Below, one piece after another: positions 44,714 to 53,271 of a DNA stretch of 64,000 nucleotides. This stretch comes from Actinoallomurus soli. Lineage in GTDB: Bacteria; Actinomycetota; Actinomycetes; Streptosporangiales; Streptosporangiaceae. Position 1 is the first letter of the stretch. Each line of letters opens with the position of its first letter. The DNA lies in the NCBI RefSeq assembly GCF_024055715.1, contig NZ_JAMXMV010000002.1, positions 434,001 to 498,000 on the forward strand, given 5' to 3'. The translations under genes were made by a program, and so were the position numbers. The notes under the pieces were generated by a model. That model was given only the letters and a program-made list of their open reading frames with translations. It searched no databases and was not told the DNA's origin.

Positions 44714-45778
44714 TCACCCCGTACGCGGGCGGTCGGCCGGCCCGTTCGCGCCGGGGCCGTTGAGCCGGGCCAGCAGCGCGTTGTACGCCTGGAGGGCCGC
44801 GTCGTCGTCGTCGACGTCCGCGCTCGCCCGCAGCCGGGCCCGGTCCGCCTCGCCCGTGCCGGGCGCGGCCTCGTCTCCGGTGGCGGCGAGGGTGGCCTGC
44901 CGGACGGACTCGAAGAACCGGCCCGCCTTGGCCGCCTCCGGGGACCGGTCGGACAGCCAGCGGAGCATGACGATGATCGTCATGACGAACATCAGGCCGT
45001 CGCCGCCGATCCACATGGCGGCGCCGCCGCCGTGGATGTCGGCGAGCGGGCCCGGCCCCCAGGAGGGGTGCATCCGGGCGTAAGCGGGGAAGGGCGGTTC
45101 GGTCGCCTGGAGCAGGACGACGCCGACGATGGTGTCGGCGGACATCCCCATGAACAGGGCGAACAGCCGCAGCGGATAGGACAGCTCCCGGGGCGGCGAG
45201 TCGCGGGTCAGCAGCTGCGAGAAGTACAGGTAGCCGCCGCCGACGTACAGCACGTGCTCCAGCGCCATGAGGGCGGGCGAGCCCATCATCGCGTTCATGA
45301 AGCCCGACAGGTGCACGCCGAACAGCACCCCGGCGTAGACGACCAGCCCGGTGATCGGTGAGGTCGCGAACGCGGCGGCCTTCGACAGGCGGATCCGCTC
45401 GACGCGGTCGCGGGCGCGGCCGCGGGTGGCCGCCCGGAGCAGGCTGAGCGGGTGCCCCAGGCACAGCAGCCACGGCACGACCATGATCAGCATCAGGTGC
45501 TGGATCATGTGCACCCAGAACAGCCCGCCGTCGCCGTACACGGCGGGAGAGCCCATGACGGCCGCGACGATCACGGCCAGGCCGGCGACGAACGCCGCGG
45601 TGCGGGCGACGGGCCACGCCCGGCCGTTCCGCCGTGCCGCGAGCACCCCGGCGAGGTAGAGCCCCAGGGCCAGGGCCACCAGGACCGCGGTGATCGGCGC
45701 GAACCGCCAGGTGGTCAGCGCGCGCGCCCAGGTGAGCGGCGCCAGCATGTCGTGCATACCGGGCATGTCGTGCTTCAC
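44714..45778 (-). CDS. CtaG-type cytochrome c oxidase assembly/copper protein
   Basis: A 354-residue membrane protein with about 7-8 helices of the caa3_CtaG family. Metal-binding residues include the N-terminal His/Met motif HDMPGMHDM, FWVHMIQHLMLIM, and a His in MALEHVLYVGGG. GTG overlaps the DyP stop (GTGA). It is the last gene of the copper operon and probably delivers copper to cytochrome oxidase or exports it. The C-terminal 60 residues are cytoplasmic and charged. Confidence 0.9.
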   Translation of the reverse strand: MKHDMPGMHDMLAPLTWARALTTWRFAPITAVLVALALGLYLAGVLAARRNGRAWPVARTAAFVAGLAVIVAAVMGSPAVYGDGGLFWVHMIQHLMLIMVVPWLLCLGHPLSLLRAATRGRARDRVERIRLSKAAAFATSPITGLVVYAGVLFGVHLSGFMNAMMGSPALMALEHVLYVGGGYLYFSQLLTRDSPPRELSYPLRLFALFMGMSADTIVGVVLLQATEPPFPAYARMHPSWGPGPLADIHGGGAAMWIGGDGLMFVMTIIVMLRWLSDRSPEAAKAGRFFESVRQATLAATGDEAAPGTGEADRARLRASADVDDDDAALQAYNALLARLNGPGANGPADRPRTG

Positions 45779-47019
45779 AGTGACTCCAAGAGGTCCTGGC
45801 CGAGGTGGCGCCCCGGCCGGCAGCCGCGCGGGACCGCGAACAGCGCGCTGGAGGTGTGCCGGATGAACCGGCTGAGGTCGTCGGCGAGCGCGAGGCGCTG
45901 CTGGATCCGGGTGAAGCCGGCCGCCGGGTCGGCCTGGAAGGCCAGGAACAGCAGGCCCGCGTCCGGGCTCCCGTCGGGCAGCACGCCGTCGAAGTAGGAG
46001 AACCCCTTGCGCAGGATGACGGCCCCGTCGTTCGTCTCCGGGGCCGCCTGCCGTACGTGCGCGCTCGCGCCGATGGCGAGGCTGCCGTCGGCGTTCTGTC
46101 TCCCCAGGTCGAGCGGGGTGAACTCCGTTCCGCCCGACAGGGGCGCCCCGGTGTCCTTGCGCCGCCCGACGATCTGCTCCTGACGGCTCCGGGTGAGGGT
46201 GTCCCACTCGTCGAGCAGCATGCGGATGCGGCGGAAGACCAGGTAGCTGCCGCCGCGCATCCACGCCGGATCACCGGACGGCCCCACGAAGATCTTCTGG
46301 TCGAACCCGGTGTCGCCCGGACGCGGGTTCCCACTGCCGTCGAGCTGGCCCATGAGGTTGCGGGGCGTGGCGTCGCGGCCGGTCACCACGCCGTCACTGG
46401 TACTGAACCCGCTCATCTGCCAGCGGACGCGCGCGGCGCCCCGGGCCAGCCGGGTGAAGGTCCGCAGGGCGTGCGCGACGACGATCGCGTCGTCGGCGGT
46501 GAACAGCACGCCGAGGTCACCGCCGCTGCGCGCCTGGTCGATCTCGTCGCGGGGGAAGGACGGCAGCGGGGCGAGCGCGGCGGGGACCGGCGCGCCGAGG
46601 TGGCGCAGCAGGGACGCCCCGAACCCGACGGTGACGGTCAGCGACGCGGGTCCGTAGCCGGTCGCCATCGCGTCGTCGCCGGGCGCGGGGCGGCCGGCGG
46701 TCAGCCGCCTCGCCGCGTCCGTCCACGCCCGCAGCAGGGAGGTCAGGCCGGCCGCGCGCAGCCCCGGCTCGACGTCGAAGGCGGCGAACCAGCCGTGCGC
46801 GGCGTACGGGGCCAGGATCCCGGCCTGGCGTGCGCCGTCGAACGGGATCCTGCGCTCGCCGCGGTCCCGTGCGGACTCCCCCGCCGCGGCCGTGGCGGCG
46901 CCCGCGCCCACGGTGGCCGCGGCGGCGGCGCCGACGAGCGAGGACATCGCGAGCAGCCCGCGACGGCTCACCGTACGGTCCGCGCCGCCGTTCCCCTGCC
47001 GCTCGGCGGAACCCGTCAC
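45775..47019 (-). CDS. Dye-decolorizing peroxidase, EfeB-like, Tat-exported
   Basis: A 414-residue DyP peroxidase. Tat signal SRRGLLAMSSLVGAAAA at about 18-34; the GxxDG motif in MGQLDGSGNPRPGD (about 220); heme His in GASAHVRQA (about 310); distal Arg in GGSYLVFRRIRM. It oxidises dyes or phenols with peroxide or extracts iron from heme. Both ends overlap neighbours by 4 nt, fixing it in a copper operon. DyP next to Sco/PCuAC is seen in actinomycetes, where DtpA takes part in copper-dependent morphology. Confidence 0.93.
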   Translation of the reverse strand: MTGSAERQGNGGADRTVSRRGLLAMSSLVGAAAAATVGAGAATAAAGESARDRGERRIPFDGARQAGILAPYAAHGWFAAFDVEPGLRAAGLTSLLRAWTDAARRLTAGRPAPGDDAMATGYGPASLTVTVGFGASLLRHLGAPVPAALAPLPSFPRDEIDQARSGGDLGVLFTADDAIVVAHALRTFTRLARGAARVRWQMSGFSTSDGVVTGRDATPRNLMGQLDGSGNPRPGDTGFDQKIFVGPSGDPAWMRGGSYLVFRRIRMLLDEWDTLTRSRQEQIVGRRKDTGAPLSGGTEFTPLDLGRQNADGSLAIGASAHVRQAAPETNDGAVILRKGFSYFDGVLPDGSPDAGLLFLAFQADPAAGFTRIQQRLALADDLSRFIRHTSSALFAVPRGCRPGRHLGQDLLESL

Positions 47020-47507
47020 GGCGAGGCCCCCGGCCGGTAGCCCACCGGCTCGACCGGCGCGTCGACGGTGATCGAGGCGGACCGGCGGAAGCGCAGCGTG
47101 AGCCGGACGTGGTCACCCTCCCGCAGCGACCGCGTCGGATGTTCGAGCATCACGTGGTACCCGCCGGGCGCGAACGTCAGCCGTCCGTGGGCGGGGACGG
47201 GGACCCGGTCGACCATCCGCATCGTCCGTCCGGTGCTCTGGTGCATCATCGCCTGGGCGGAGACGTCCGCGGTGACCCCGGTGAGCTCGTCACCCTTGTC
47301 CCCGGAGTCGCTGATGGTGAAGTACGCGGCCGCGACGTCCGGGGAGGCCGGCCGGGGCACGTACGCGCCGGTGACCTTCAGCCGGGGGCCGGTGGAGCCG
47401 GACGAGCAGGCGGCCGCCGTGACGGCCGTCAGCGCCAGCAGTCCCGCCGCGGCCCGAAGGCTCCTTGGGGCCCGCGAGACCGGCGTGGCCGGGGAACCGG
47501 CGGTCAC
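47016..47507 (-). CDS. PCu(A)C-type periplasmic copper chaperone lipoprotein
   Basis: A 163-residue protein with a lipobox at TAAAC (residue about 34) and the PCu(A)C copper motif with Met and His ligands (AMMHQS, TMRMVDRV, then YHVMLEH). It carries Cu(I) to the CuA site of cytochrome oxidase together with Sco. GTG overlaps the Sco stop (GTGA) and its own stop overlaps the DyP start. Confidence 0.92.
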   Translation of the reverse strand: MTAGSPATPVSRAPRSLRAAAGLLALTAVTAAACSSGSTGPRLKVTGAYVPRPASPDVAAAYFTISDSGDKGDELTGVTADVSAQAMMHQSTGRTMRMVDRVPVPAHGRLTFAPGGYHVMLEHPTRSLREGDHVRLTLRFRRSASITVDAPVEPVGYRPGASP

Positions 47508-48247
47508 GCGCCGCCTCCCTTGGCGGTCGCGGCCGGCATGCGGGCCAGCAGCTTGGTCAGGTCGGAGGCGTAGTCGCGGGAGGACACGCCCGCCGTCCAG
47601 AGGACGTGGGCGAGATGGTCGGTCCCGAACGGCATCACCTCCGCGCCGTGGTCGACCTCGTAGTCCGCACCGGTCCGCTTGGGCTGCTCCAGGGGGACGC
47701 CCACCGACTTCGCCGCCGCCTCGATCGTGGAGTAGTCGCCGGTCAGGCCGATGAAGGACGGGTTGAAGGAGGCCAGCCAGGAGCGGATGACCTTCGGGGT
47801 GTCGCGCCAGGGATCGGTGGTGATGAACACGACGGCGATGCGGGCGCGCTGCGCCGGGGTCATCAGCCGGAGCGCGCCGGCGAGGTCGGCCATCGTGGTC
47901 GGGCACACGTCCGGGCAGTGCGTGTAGCCGAAGTACACCAGGGTCAGCTTGCCCGCGGTGGCCCGCCGCAGGTTCACGGGCTTGCCGGAGACGCCGGTGA
48001 GGGTCAGGTCGGGCTCGTGCAGCGCGGTGCCCAGGGTCGCGGCGTGCAGGTCGGAGGGGGGTGTGGAGATCCGGACGGGAGGCGACGAATGGGCGTTCGA
48101 CGCCCCGGCGCACCCGGTGGCCGCCGCGGCCAGGACGAGGGACGCGGCGATCAGGCGGGATGCCCGGATCACGGTGACGGGACGGGTACGGGCGCGGGCT
48201 GGGCGGCGCGACCGCGCGCGGCGGCGCGCGAAGGGGAAGAAGGGCAT
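47504..48247 (-). CDS. Sco1/SenC-type copper chaperone
   Basis: A 247-residue thioredoxin-fold protein with the CxxxC copper motif in YTHCPDVCPTTM (about residue 113) and the later His in FGTDHLAHVLW. The N-terminus is Arg-rich, followed by a lipobox-like ATGC (about 46), so it is probably membrane-anchored. ATG 48247 follows GAGGACC. It is the second gene of the copper operon and delivers copper to oxidase or reduces CuA cysteines. Confidence 0.93.
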   Translation of the reverse strand: MPFFPFARRRARSRRPARARTRPVTVIRASRLIAASLVLAAAATGCAGASNAHSSPPVRISTPPSDLHAATLGTALHEPDLTLTGVSGKPVNLRRATAGKLTLVYFGYTHCPDVCPTTMADLAGALRLMTPAQRARIAVVFITTDPWRDTPKVIRSWLASFNPSFIGLTGDYSTIEAAAKSVGVPLEQPKRTGADYEVDHGAEVMPFGTDHLAHVLWTAGVSSRDYASDLTKLLARMPAATAKGGGA

Positions 48248-48394
48248 GGCAGGTCCTCGGACGGCAGGTGGGATCGACTCGTGACCACGACGGATCCGGT
48301 CCGCCGCTCGGGCGGGCCGGACGGGCGGGGTCGATCCCCGGCCTCGGCCGATGTCGGCCGCGCGTTCCGCGCCGGAGCGATCTCCGGGCCGGCG

Positions 48395-49090
48395 TCAACC
48401 CGCCGCGGTCACGGCGAGACGGATGGATGCACGACGCTCGTACGCGGGCGGGCCCCGGCGGACCACGGTGTGGCGCAGCGCGCCGATCTGCGGCCGGGGA
48501 CGCTTCCGGCGGCCGCGGCCGGTCTTCGCTCCCCGGGGCGTGGTGGCGATCGAGACGCCTCTGAGCAGCGCGAGCACCCGCAGGGCGCGGGCGAGCAGCA
48601 GCCGGGTCATCGCGGTGAGCGCGCGCCACGCGGCCCGTTCACCGGCCGACAGCCAGACGGCGACCAGCACGCCGGCGAGGAGATGCGCGATCAGCATTCC
48701 CCAGCCGGACGTGCCGGCGTGGGGCGGGCCCGGATGTTCGAGGCCGGGGACGAGGTGGTCCGGATGCCCGACGCCGGGGACGAGGTGGTGCATGCCCGGC
48801 ATGGACGTCCGCGAAGTGGCCAACCCCGGCGCCGGGCCGGCCGAGACCGCGCTGAACCACAGGTGCAGGCCGCCCTGGACGACCTCGACCGCGAGCAGGA
48901 GCCACCACACCGATCGCCGCCGGTCGGCCAGGCAGAACCCGACGCCGGTCAGCGCGGCGAACGCGCTCGGAGCGGCGTACGCGGGCACCGGCCGCGGGTG
49001 CATCAGGCCGTGCGCCGTCACGGACAGCACGACGCACACCGCGGCGAAGACCCCGGCGCGCATCAGGCGGAACCATGCTGGAGGGCGCAC
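48395..49090 (-). CDS. Membrane protein with Met/His-rich loop
   Basis: An approximately 231-residue protein with four or five helices. Between them lies a loop rich in Met, His and Pro (SRTSMPGMHHLVPGVGHPDH and more, about residues 92-125), typical of metal binding. The basic C-terminal tail is cytoplasmic. It lies 147 bp upstream of sco on the same strand, so it may open the copper operon. The start is uncertain: GTG 49090 or ATG 49063. Confidence 0.75.
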   Translation of the reverse strand: MRPPAWFRLMRAGVFAAVCVVLSVTAHGLMHPRPVPAYAAPSAFAALTGVGFCLADRRRSVWWLLLAVEVVQGGLHLWFSAVSAGPAPGLATSRTSMPGMHHLVPGVGHPDHLVPGLEHPGPPHAGTSGWGMLIAHLLAGVLVAVWLSAGERAAWRALTAMTRLLLARALRVLALLRGVSIATTPRGAKTGRGRRKRPRPQIGALRHTVVRRGPPAYERRASIRLAVTAAG

Positions 49091-49102
49091 GACTTCACAA
49101 TA

Positions 49103-49117
49103 ACTACAAGCCGTAGT
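49103..49117. promoter_or_regulatory. Palindrome upstream of the copper operon
   Basis: ACTACAAGCCGTAGT is a perfect 5-bp inverted repeat with a 5-bp centre in an AT-rich pocket 12 bp before the membrane-protein start. It resembles TACA/TGTA boxes of CopY/BlaI-type repressors, which fits a copper operon. Confidence 0.5.
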
Positions 49118-49168
49118 ACATCGACCGCCGCCTCGCCTACGCGCCTCGTTTGTGGGAATGGTGTCGGT

Positions 49169-51793
49169 ATGGGCAGCCCCAGTCCGCCGGGGGTGCCGTC
49201 GCGGCGGCTCCCCCCTCGGCCGGAGAGTGCCGCGCCGGCCCGAGAATTCGTGCGGTCGGCCCTCGAAGGCGTCCCACCCGATCTCGTGGAAACCGCGCAG
49301 CTGCTGACCAGCGAGCTGGTGACCAACGCGGTGATACACGCGCGGACCGAGATCGAGGTGCGGGCCTGGGCCGCTGACGGCCGGGTCCATGTGAGCATCA
49401 GTGACGAGCGGCCATGCCGCGGGCTCGTACAGCGCCAGCTCCACCCGTACGCGACCACGGGCTGGGGCCTGGTCCTGGTCGAGGCCCTGGCCGCCGGCTA
49501 CGGCGTGCGGATCGAGGGGGACCGCAAGGCGGTCTGGTTCGAGCTGGTGCCCGGCGTCCCGCCACCGCGGGCATCCGCGTGGGGGGTCACGCCGCACCCC
49601 GGCCCGGCGGTGACCGTGACGCTGGTCGACCTGCCGTACGCGCTGTACTCGGCGGCGCGGCAGCACTGGGAGGCGCTCCTGCGCGAACTGTTCTTCGTCC
49701 TGTACGGCCCGGACCGGAGCGGTGTGCCGGTGCGGGCGGAGGATGTCATCATCGCGCAGGACCTGAGCAACGTGTTCGGCGGGTCCATGGCCTCCGCGGT
49801 GAAGGAGATCGCCGAGGCGGACACGATCTCCGTCTCCGTGGCGATCCCGGCGGACTCCGCCGAGGATCTCGGCACGTTCTGCGACGTGCTCGAGGACGCC
49901 GACACGGCGGCCCAGCAGGAGAGCCTGCTCACACTCCCCGCCCTTCCGCAGATCCGCGCCTTCTGGCAGTGGATCTGCGATGAGATCGCCCGCCAGATCG
50001 CCGGCGAGCACCCCGCCTCGTGGACCCTGGCCCCCGGCACGCCCAGTACCAGGCCCGTGGAACTGGCGGCGTGGGACGCCGATGATCTGCAGGCCAGTCC
50101 GGTGCCGACGATCGCGGCCGACGAAGAAGACCGGATCATCGCCGTGAACGAGCCCGTGGCCGACCTGCTGGGCTGGCACCCGGACGATCTCGTCGGGCAG
50201 CGGGTCAGCATGCTGATCCCCGAGCACCTCCGGGAGCGCCACACGGTCGCGTTCACCTCCCTGCTGCTCACGGGCCAGCCCCGCATCCTCGGCCACTCCA
50301 TACCGCTTCCGGCACTGTGCCGCGACGGCCGGCTGGTCCGCGTCCGCCTCAACATCCAGATCCAGGAGTCGGCCGACGGCCGTACCGTGTTCGTCGCCCA
50401 GCTCACCCCCATGGCGGCCGGGTCCGCCACGCCACGCGTTCCCAGGGAGGGCCGGTACGCGGCGCGCCCGAGGTCCGGCGGCGGACAGGCGCCGGCCGCT
50501 CCGGACAGGACGATCGGCGAGGAGACGTACAAGGGCGCGTTGCAGCGGCTGTCCCTGCTGGCCGACACCGGGAGCGCGCTGAGCAGCACCCTGGACCTCG
50601 AAGAAGGGCTGAACCGGGCCTGCAAGGTCCTGACCCAGCGGTTGGCCGACTGGTGCGTGGTGGACCTGCTGGGCGAGCACGGCCACGTTGAGCGGACCAG
50701 CGTCGTCCACCACGATCCCAAGGCCCTGACCGCTGGGGTCTACCTGGGCCGCCTCCCGCCGGTGTCGGAGTCCGCGCACGGGTCGCTGGCCCGGGTACTG
50801 CGCGGCGCCGGCCCCCTGTTGCTCACCAACATCTCCCCGCCGGGCCGGGCGCCGAGTCCCCTGGACGCCCGCCAACTGGAGCTGTTCGCCCAACTGGGCG
50901 CGAGCAGCGCCATGATCGCCCCGTTGCGGGCCCGCCGGGAGGTCCTCGGCGCCCTGACCGTGGTCCGCACCGGCGCGGGACCACCGTTCACCGAACAGGA
51001 CCTGCCCCTGATGTCCGACCTGGTCCGCGGCATCGCCCTGGGTGTGGACAGCGCCCGCCTGTACCAGAAGACCCGGCATACCGCCGAACGCCTGCAGCGC
51101 TCCCTGCTGCCCCACCTGCCGCAGATCGAGCACCTTCAGCTGGCCGCCCGCTACGCCCCCTCGAGCACCACCGCTCAGGTCGGCGGAGACTGGTACGACG
51201 CGTTCGTCCTCCCGAGCGGTGACACCGTACTGGTGATCGGTGACGTCACCGGCCACGACCTCCAGGCGGCCGTCGCCATGAGCGCGCTGCGGAACATGCT
51301 CCGCGGCATCGCCCTCGACCGCCAGCAACCGCCCGGAGACGTCCTGCGCCGTCTGGACGTGGCGTGCCAGACCCTGTACCGGCACGCCACCGCCACCTGC
51401 CTCTACGCCCTGCTCAAGGGGCCCGAGCACGGCCCGTGGCAGCTGCACCACGCCTCCGCCGGGCACCTGCCGCCCCTCCTGACCACCACCGGAGGAGACA
51501 CCCGCTATCTCGAAGAGGGCGCCGGTCTCCTGATCGGCATGGACTCCGACGTACCGCGCCCGACCGCGTGCGATCGGCTGCCGGCCCACTCGACCCTGCT
51601 GCTGTTCACCGACGGCCTGATCGAACGCCGCGGCGAATCCCTCGACGACTCCCTGAACCGGCTCCGCCGGCACACCGCAACCCTGGCGCGCGCGCCCCTC
51701 GACGTCTTCTGCGACGAACTGCTCATCGGACTCGGCGCCCACAGCGCCGACGACATCGCCCTCCTCGCCGTACGCCCCGTTCCCCCGACCTGA
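49169..51793 (+). CDS. Multidomain signalling protein: RsbW-like kinase - PAS - GAF - PP2C (SpoIIE) phosphatase
   Basis: An 874-residue cytoplasmic protein. Residues about 15-130: anti-sigma-type HATPase (ELVTNAVIHA, TGWGLVLVEAL). 150-290: unassigned region. 305-420: PAS (PVPTIAADEEDRIIAVNEP). 460-630: GAF. 640-870: SpoIIE/PP2C phosphatase with GGDWYDAF and VIGDVTGHDLQAA. Having both an anti-sigma-kinase-like and a phosphatase domain suggests both arms of a partner-switching circuit in one chain. ATG 49169 has no clear ribosome site; the upstream frame looks non-coding. Confidence 0.92.
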   Translation: MGSPSPPGVPSRRLPPRPESAAPAREFVRSALEGVPPDLVETAQLLTSELVTNAVIHARTEIEVRAWAADGRVHVSISDERPCRGLVQRQLHPYATTGWGLVLVEALAAGYGVRIEGDRKAVWFELVPGVPPPRASAWGVTPHPGPAVTVTLVDLPYALYSAARQHWEALLRELFFVLYGPDRSGVPVRAEDVIIAQDLSNVFGGSMASAVKEIAEADTISVSVAIPADSAEDLGTFCDVLEDADTAAQQESLLTLPALPQIRAFWQWICDEIARQIAGEHPASWTLAPGTPSTRPVELAAWDADDLQASPVPTIAADEEDRIIAVNEPVADLLGWHPDDLVGQRVSMLIPEHLRERHTVAFTSLLLTGQPRILGHSIPLPALCRDGRLVRVRLNIQIQESADGRTVFVAQLTPMAAGSATPRVPREGRYAARPRSGGGQAPAAPDRTIGEETYKGALQRLSLLADTGSALSSTLDLEEGLNRACKVLTQRLADWCVVDLLGEHGHVERTSVVHHDPKALTAGVYLGRLPPVSESAHGSLARVLRGAGPLLLTNISPPGRAPSPLDARQLELFAQLGASSAMIAPLRARREVLGALTVVRTGAGPPFTEQDLPLMSDLVRGIALGVDSARLYQKTRHTAERLQRSLLPHLPQIEHLQLAARYAPSSTTAQVGGDWYDAFVLPSGDTVLVIGDVTGHDLQAAVAMSALRNMLRGIALDRQQPPGDVLRRLDVACQTLYRHATATCLYALLKGPEHGPWQLHHASAGHLPPLLTTTGGDTRYLEEGAGLLIGMDSDVPRPTACDRLPAHSTLLLFTDGLIERRGESLDDSLNRLRRHTATLARAPLDVFCDELLIGLGAHSADDIALLAVRPVPPT

Positions 51794-51904
51794 CCCGCCC
51801 GGGTTCCGCCCCGCTGCTCCTCGCACTCCTGGAGCACCTCGACGTGACGGTGGCGCAGGCGATCCTCGTCGCCGGATACTCCACGAGCCGGCGCGCGGGG
51901 CCGC

Positions 51905-52066
51905 TCAGGGGCGCAGGAGGGCCTTGATGGCGCGGCGTTCGTCCATGGCGCGGTACGCCTCGGCGACGGCGGCGTACCAGCCGGTGCCCATGACGTCCGA
52001 CAGGGTCAGCAGGCTGGGAATCAGCTCCTGGGCGAACGCCGTGAAACGGCCGCCACGCCCCGGCAT
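51905..52066 (-). pseudogene. Relic of a zinc-dependent alcohol dehydrogenase
   Basis: A 53-codon frame joins LTLSDVMGTGW, typical of the middle of formaldehyde-type ADHs, directly to AVAEAYRAMDERRAIKALLRP, typical of their C-terminus. The NAD-binding core between them and all N-terminal zinc ligands are missing. An internal deletion remnant is the simplest reading. Confidence 0.65.
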
Positions 52067-52128
52067 CGGTGGAGCCGGGGCACGGCGGCCTGAGGGGGGT
52101 CGCGCGGGGGATCGGCGGGCGCGCGGGG

Positions 52129-52974
52129 TCAGTTCGCGAGTGCGGCCCAGGTCTTGGGGCCCACCTCTCCGTCGGCGGGCAGGTGCGCGTCCTTCTGGAA
52201 CGCGGTGACCGCGGCGGCCGTCACCGGGCCGTAGTAGGAGTCGACGTTCACCGGGTGCCGGTGCGCGCCGAGCCGCTGCTGGATCCAGGTGACGTGCGCG
52301 TCGTGCATCAGCGCGCCCGCGACGTACCGGTAGACCACGCCGGGGTACCGGCTCGGGTCGGAGGCGGCCAGGCCCGGCTTCACGAAGCCGTACACGTCGC
52401 TCCAGTACCTCGTGCGCGTGGCGACCTGGTCGTTCCCGGTGTTGCCCTCGATCGACTCGAACGTGGTGTGGCCCGAGTTGAGCCACTTGACGAAGAAGCC
52501 GACGTGCTCGGGCTCGCCGCTGTGGTTGAAGTCGAAGGTGACCGGGTCGCCTCGGGAGATCAGCTTTCGGTCGGTGTGCCATTTCGATCCGACGCGCTTC
52601 TTCAGGTCGGGCACATAGGCGATCTTTCCGCCGATCAGGCCGAGCGCGCCGAAGTGGTTCAGGCACCAGCAGACGAAGATCAGGCACCAGGACGCGGCGG
52701 TGTTGTCGCCGTAGTACCACTGCGTGAAGTCGTTGACGTTCTCCCGGACGCGGCCCCGTGCGGTGCCCCGCAGGGTCATCGCGTACGCGACCAGTTGCTC
52801 ACCCGTGGGCGCGGTGGCGGCGTGGTGCGTGGGTTCGGCCGACGGGGGCGTCACCGGATCGACGTAGATCCTGCCGTCGTCCGGCGGGTCGGGAAGGCGA
52901 GGGGCGGCGGCGTCGCTCGGACCCGGTTGGGGAATCGGCTCGCCGGCAGGCGGCGGAAGCGACGTATCGGACAT
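52129..52974 (-). CDS. CHAP-like amidase with peptidoglycan-binding domain
   Basis: A 281-residue protein. Pro-rich start (1-55), CHAP-like domain with Cys in NTAASWCLIFVCWCLNH (about 98) and His in EPEHVGFFVKW, then a C-terminal PG_binding_1 domain (about 220-281: WIQQRLGAHRHPVNVDSYYG, AVTAFQKDAHLPADGEVGP). No signal peptide is seen, so export is unclear (phage-like or non-classical). AGGAGGTAGCC precedes the ATG. Confidence 0.87.
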   Translation of the reverse strand: MSDTSLPPPAGEPIPQPGPSDAAAPRLPDPPDDGRIYVDPVTPPSAEPTHHAATAPTGEQLVAYAMTLRGTARGRVRENVNDFTQWYYGDNTAASWCLIFVCWCLNHFGALGLIGGKIAYVPDLKKRVGSKWHTDRKLISRGDPVTFDFNHSGEPEHVGFFVKWLNSGHTTFESIEGNTGNDQVATRTRYWSDVYGFVKPGLAASDPSRYPGVVYRYVAGALMHDAHVTWIQQRLGAHRHPVNVDSYYGPVTAAAVTAFQKDAHLPADGEVGPKTWAALAN

Positions 52975-53132
52975 GGCTACCTCCTACGTGACTGGAATGA
53001 GGGGGAAAGTCAGATTGGTAACCGCGGTCCGCGATACCCGCTCTCCGCGGGGCCATGCCGGGAGCCGCCCGCCGCGACCGCTGACCAGGAGAATGTCGGC
53101 GCCCCCGGAAGCGGCGCCCTCGAAACGGCCAA

Positions 53133-53144
53133 ATTCGGCCGAAT
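53133..53144. promoter_or_regulatory. 12-bp perfect palindrome upstream of the CHAP/PGB gene
   Basis: ATTCGGCCGAAT lies in AT-richer DNA about 160 bp before the CHAP gene, flanked by GGCC copies on both sides. It is a possible operator; nothing else is recognised in 52975-53271. Confidence 0.35.
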
Positions 53145-53271
53145 CAGGCCAAGGTGGTTTTTCGCCCGTGAAGCAGGCAAATGACGGGTGACGACCGCCG
53201 CCACGAGGAGGTCCCATGTCCGTGCGCCCCCGCGGAGCGCCGGCCGTCGCGTGCGCCGCGGTCGCCGGCCG

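Noticed and set aside
47465-49168. Upstream extension of the phosphatase frame across the copper genes
   Set aside because: Lacks any motif and overlaps clear Sco and membrane-protein genes on the other strand; the coding signal starts at 49169.
49091-51826. Minus-strand open frame opposite the RsbW/PP2C gene continuing into the Met/His-rich membrane protein
   Set aside because: Only the part below 49090 has hydrophobic helices; the rest is a shadow of the phosphatase gene.
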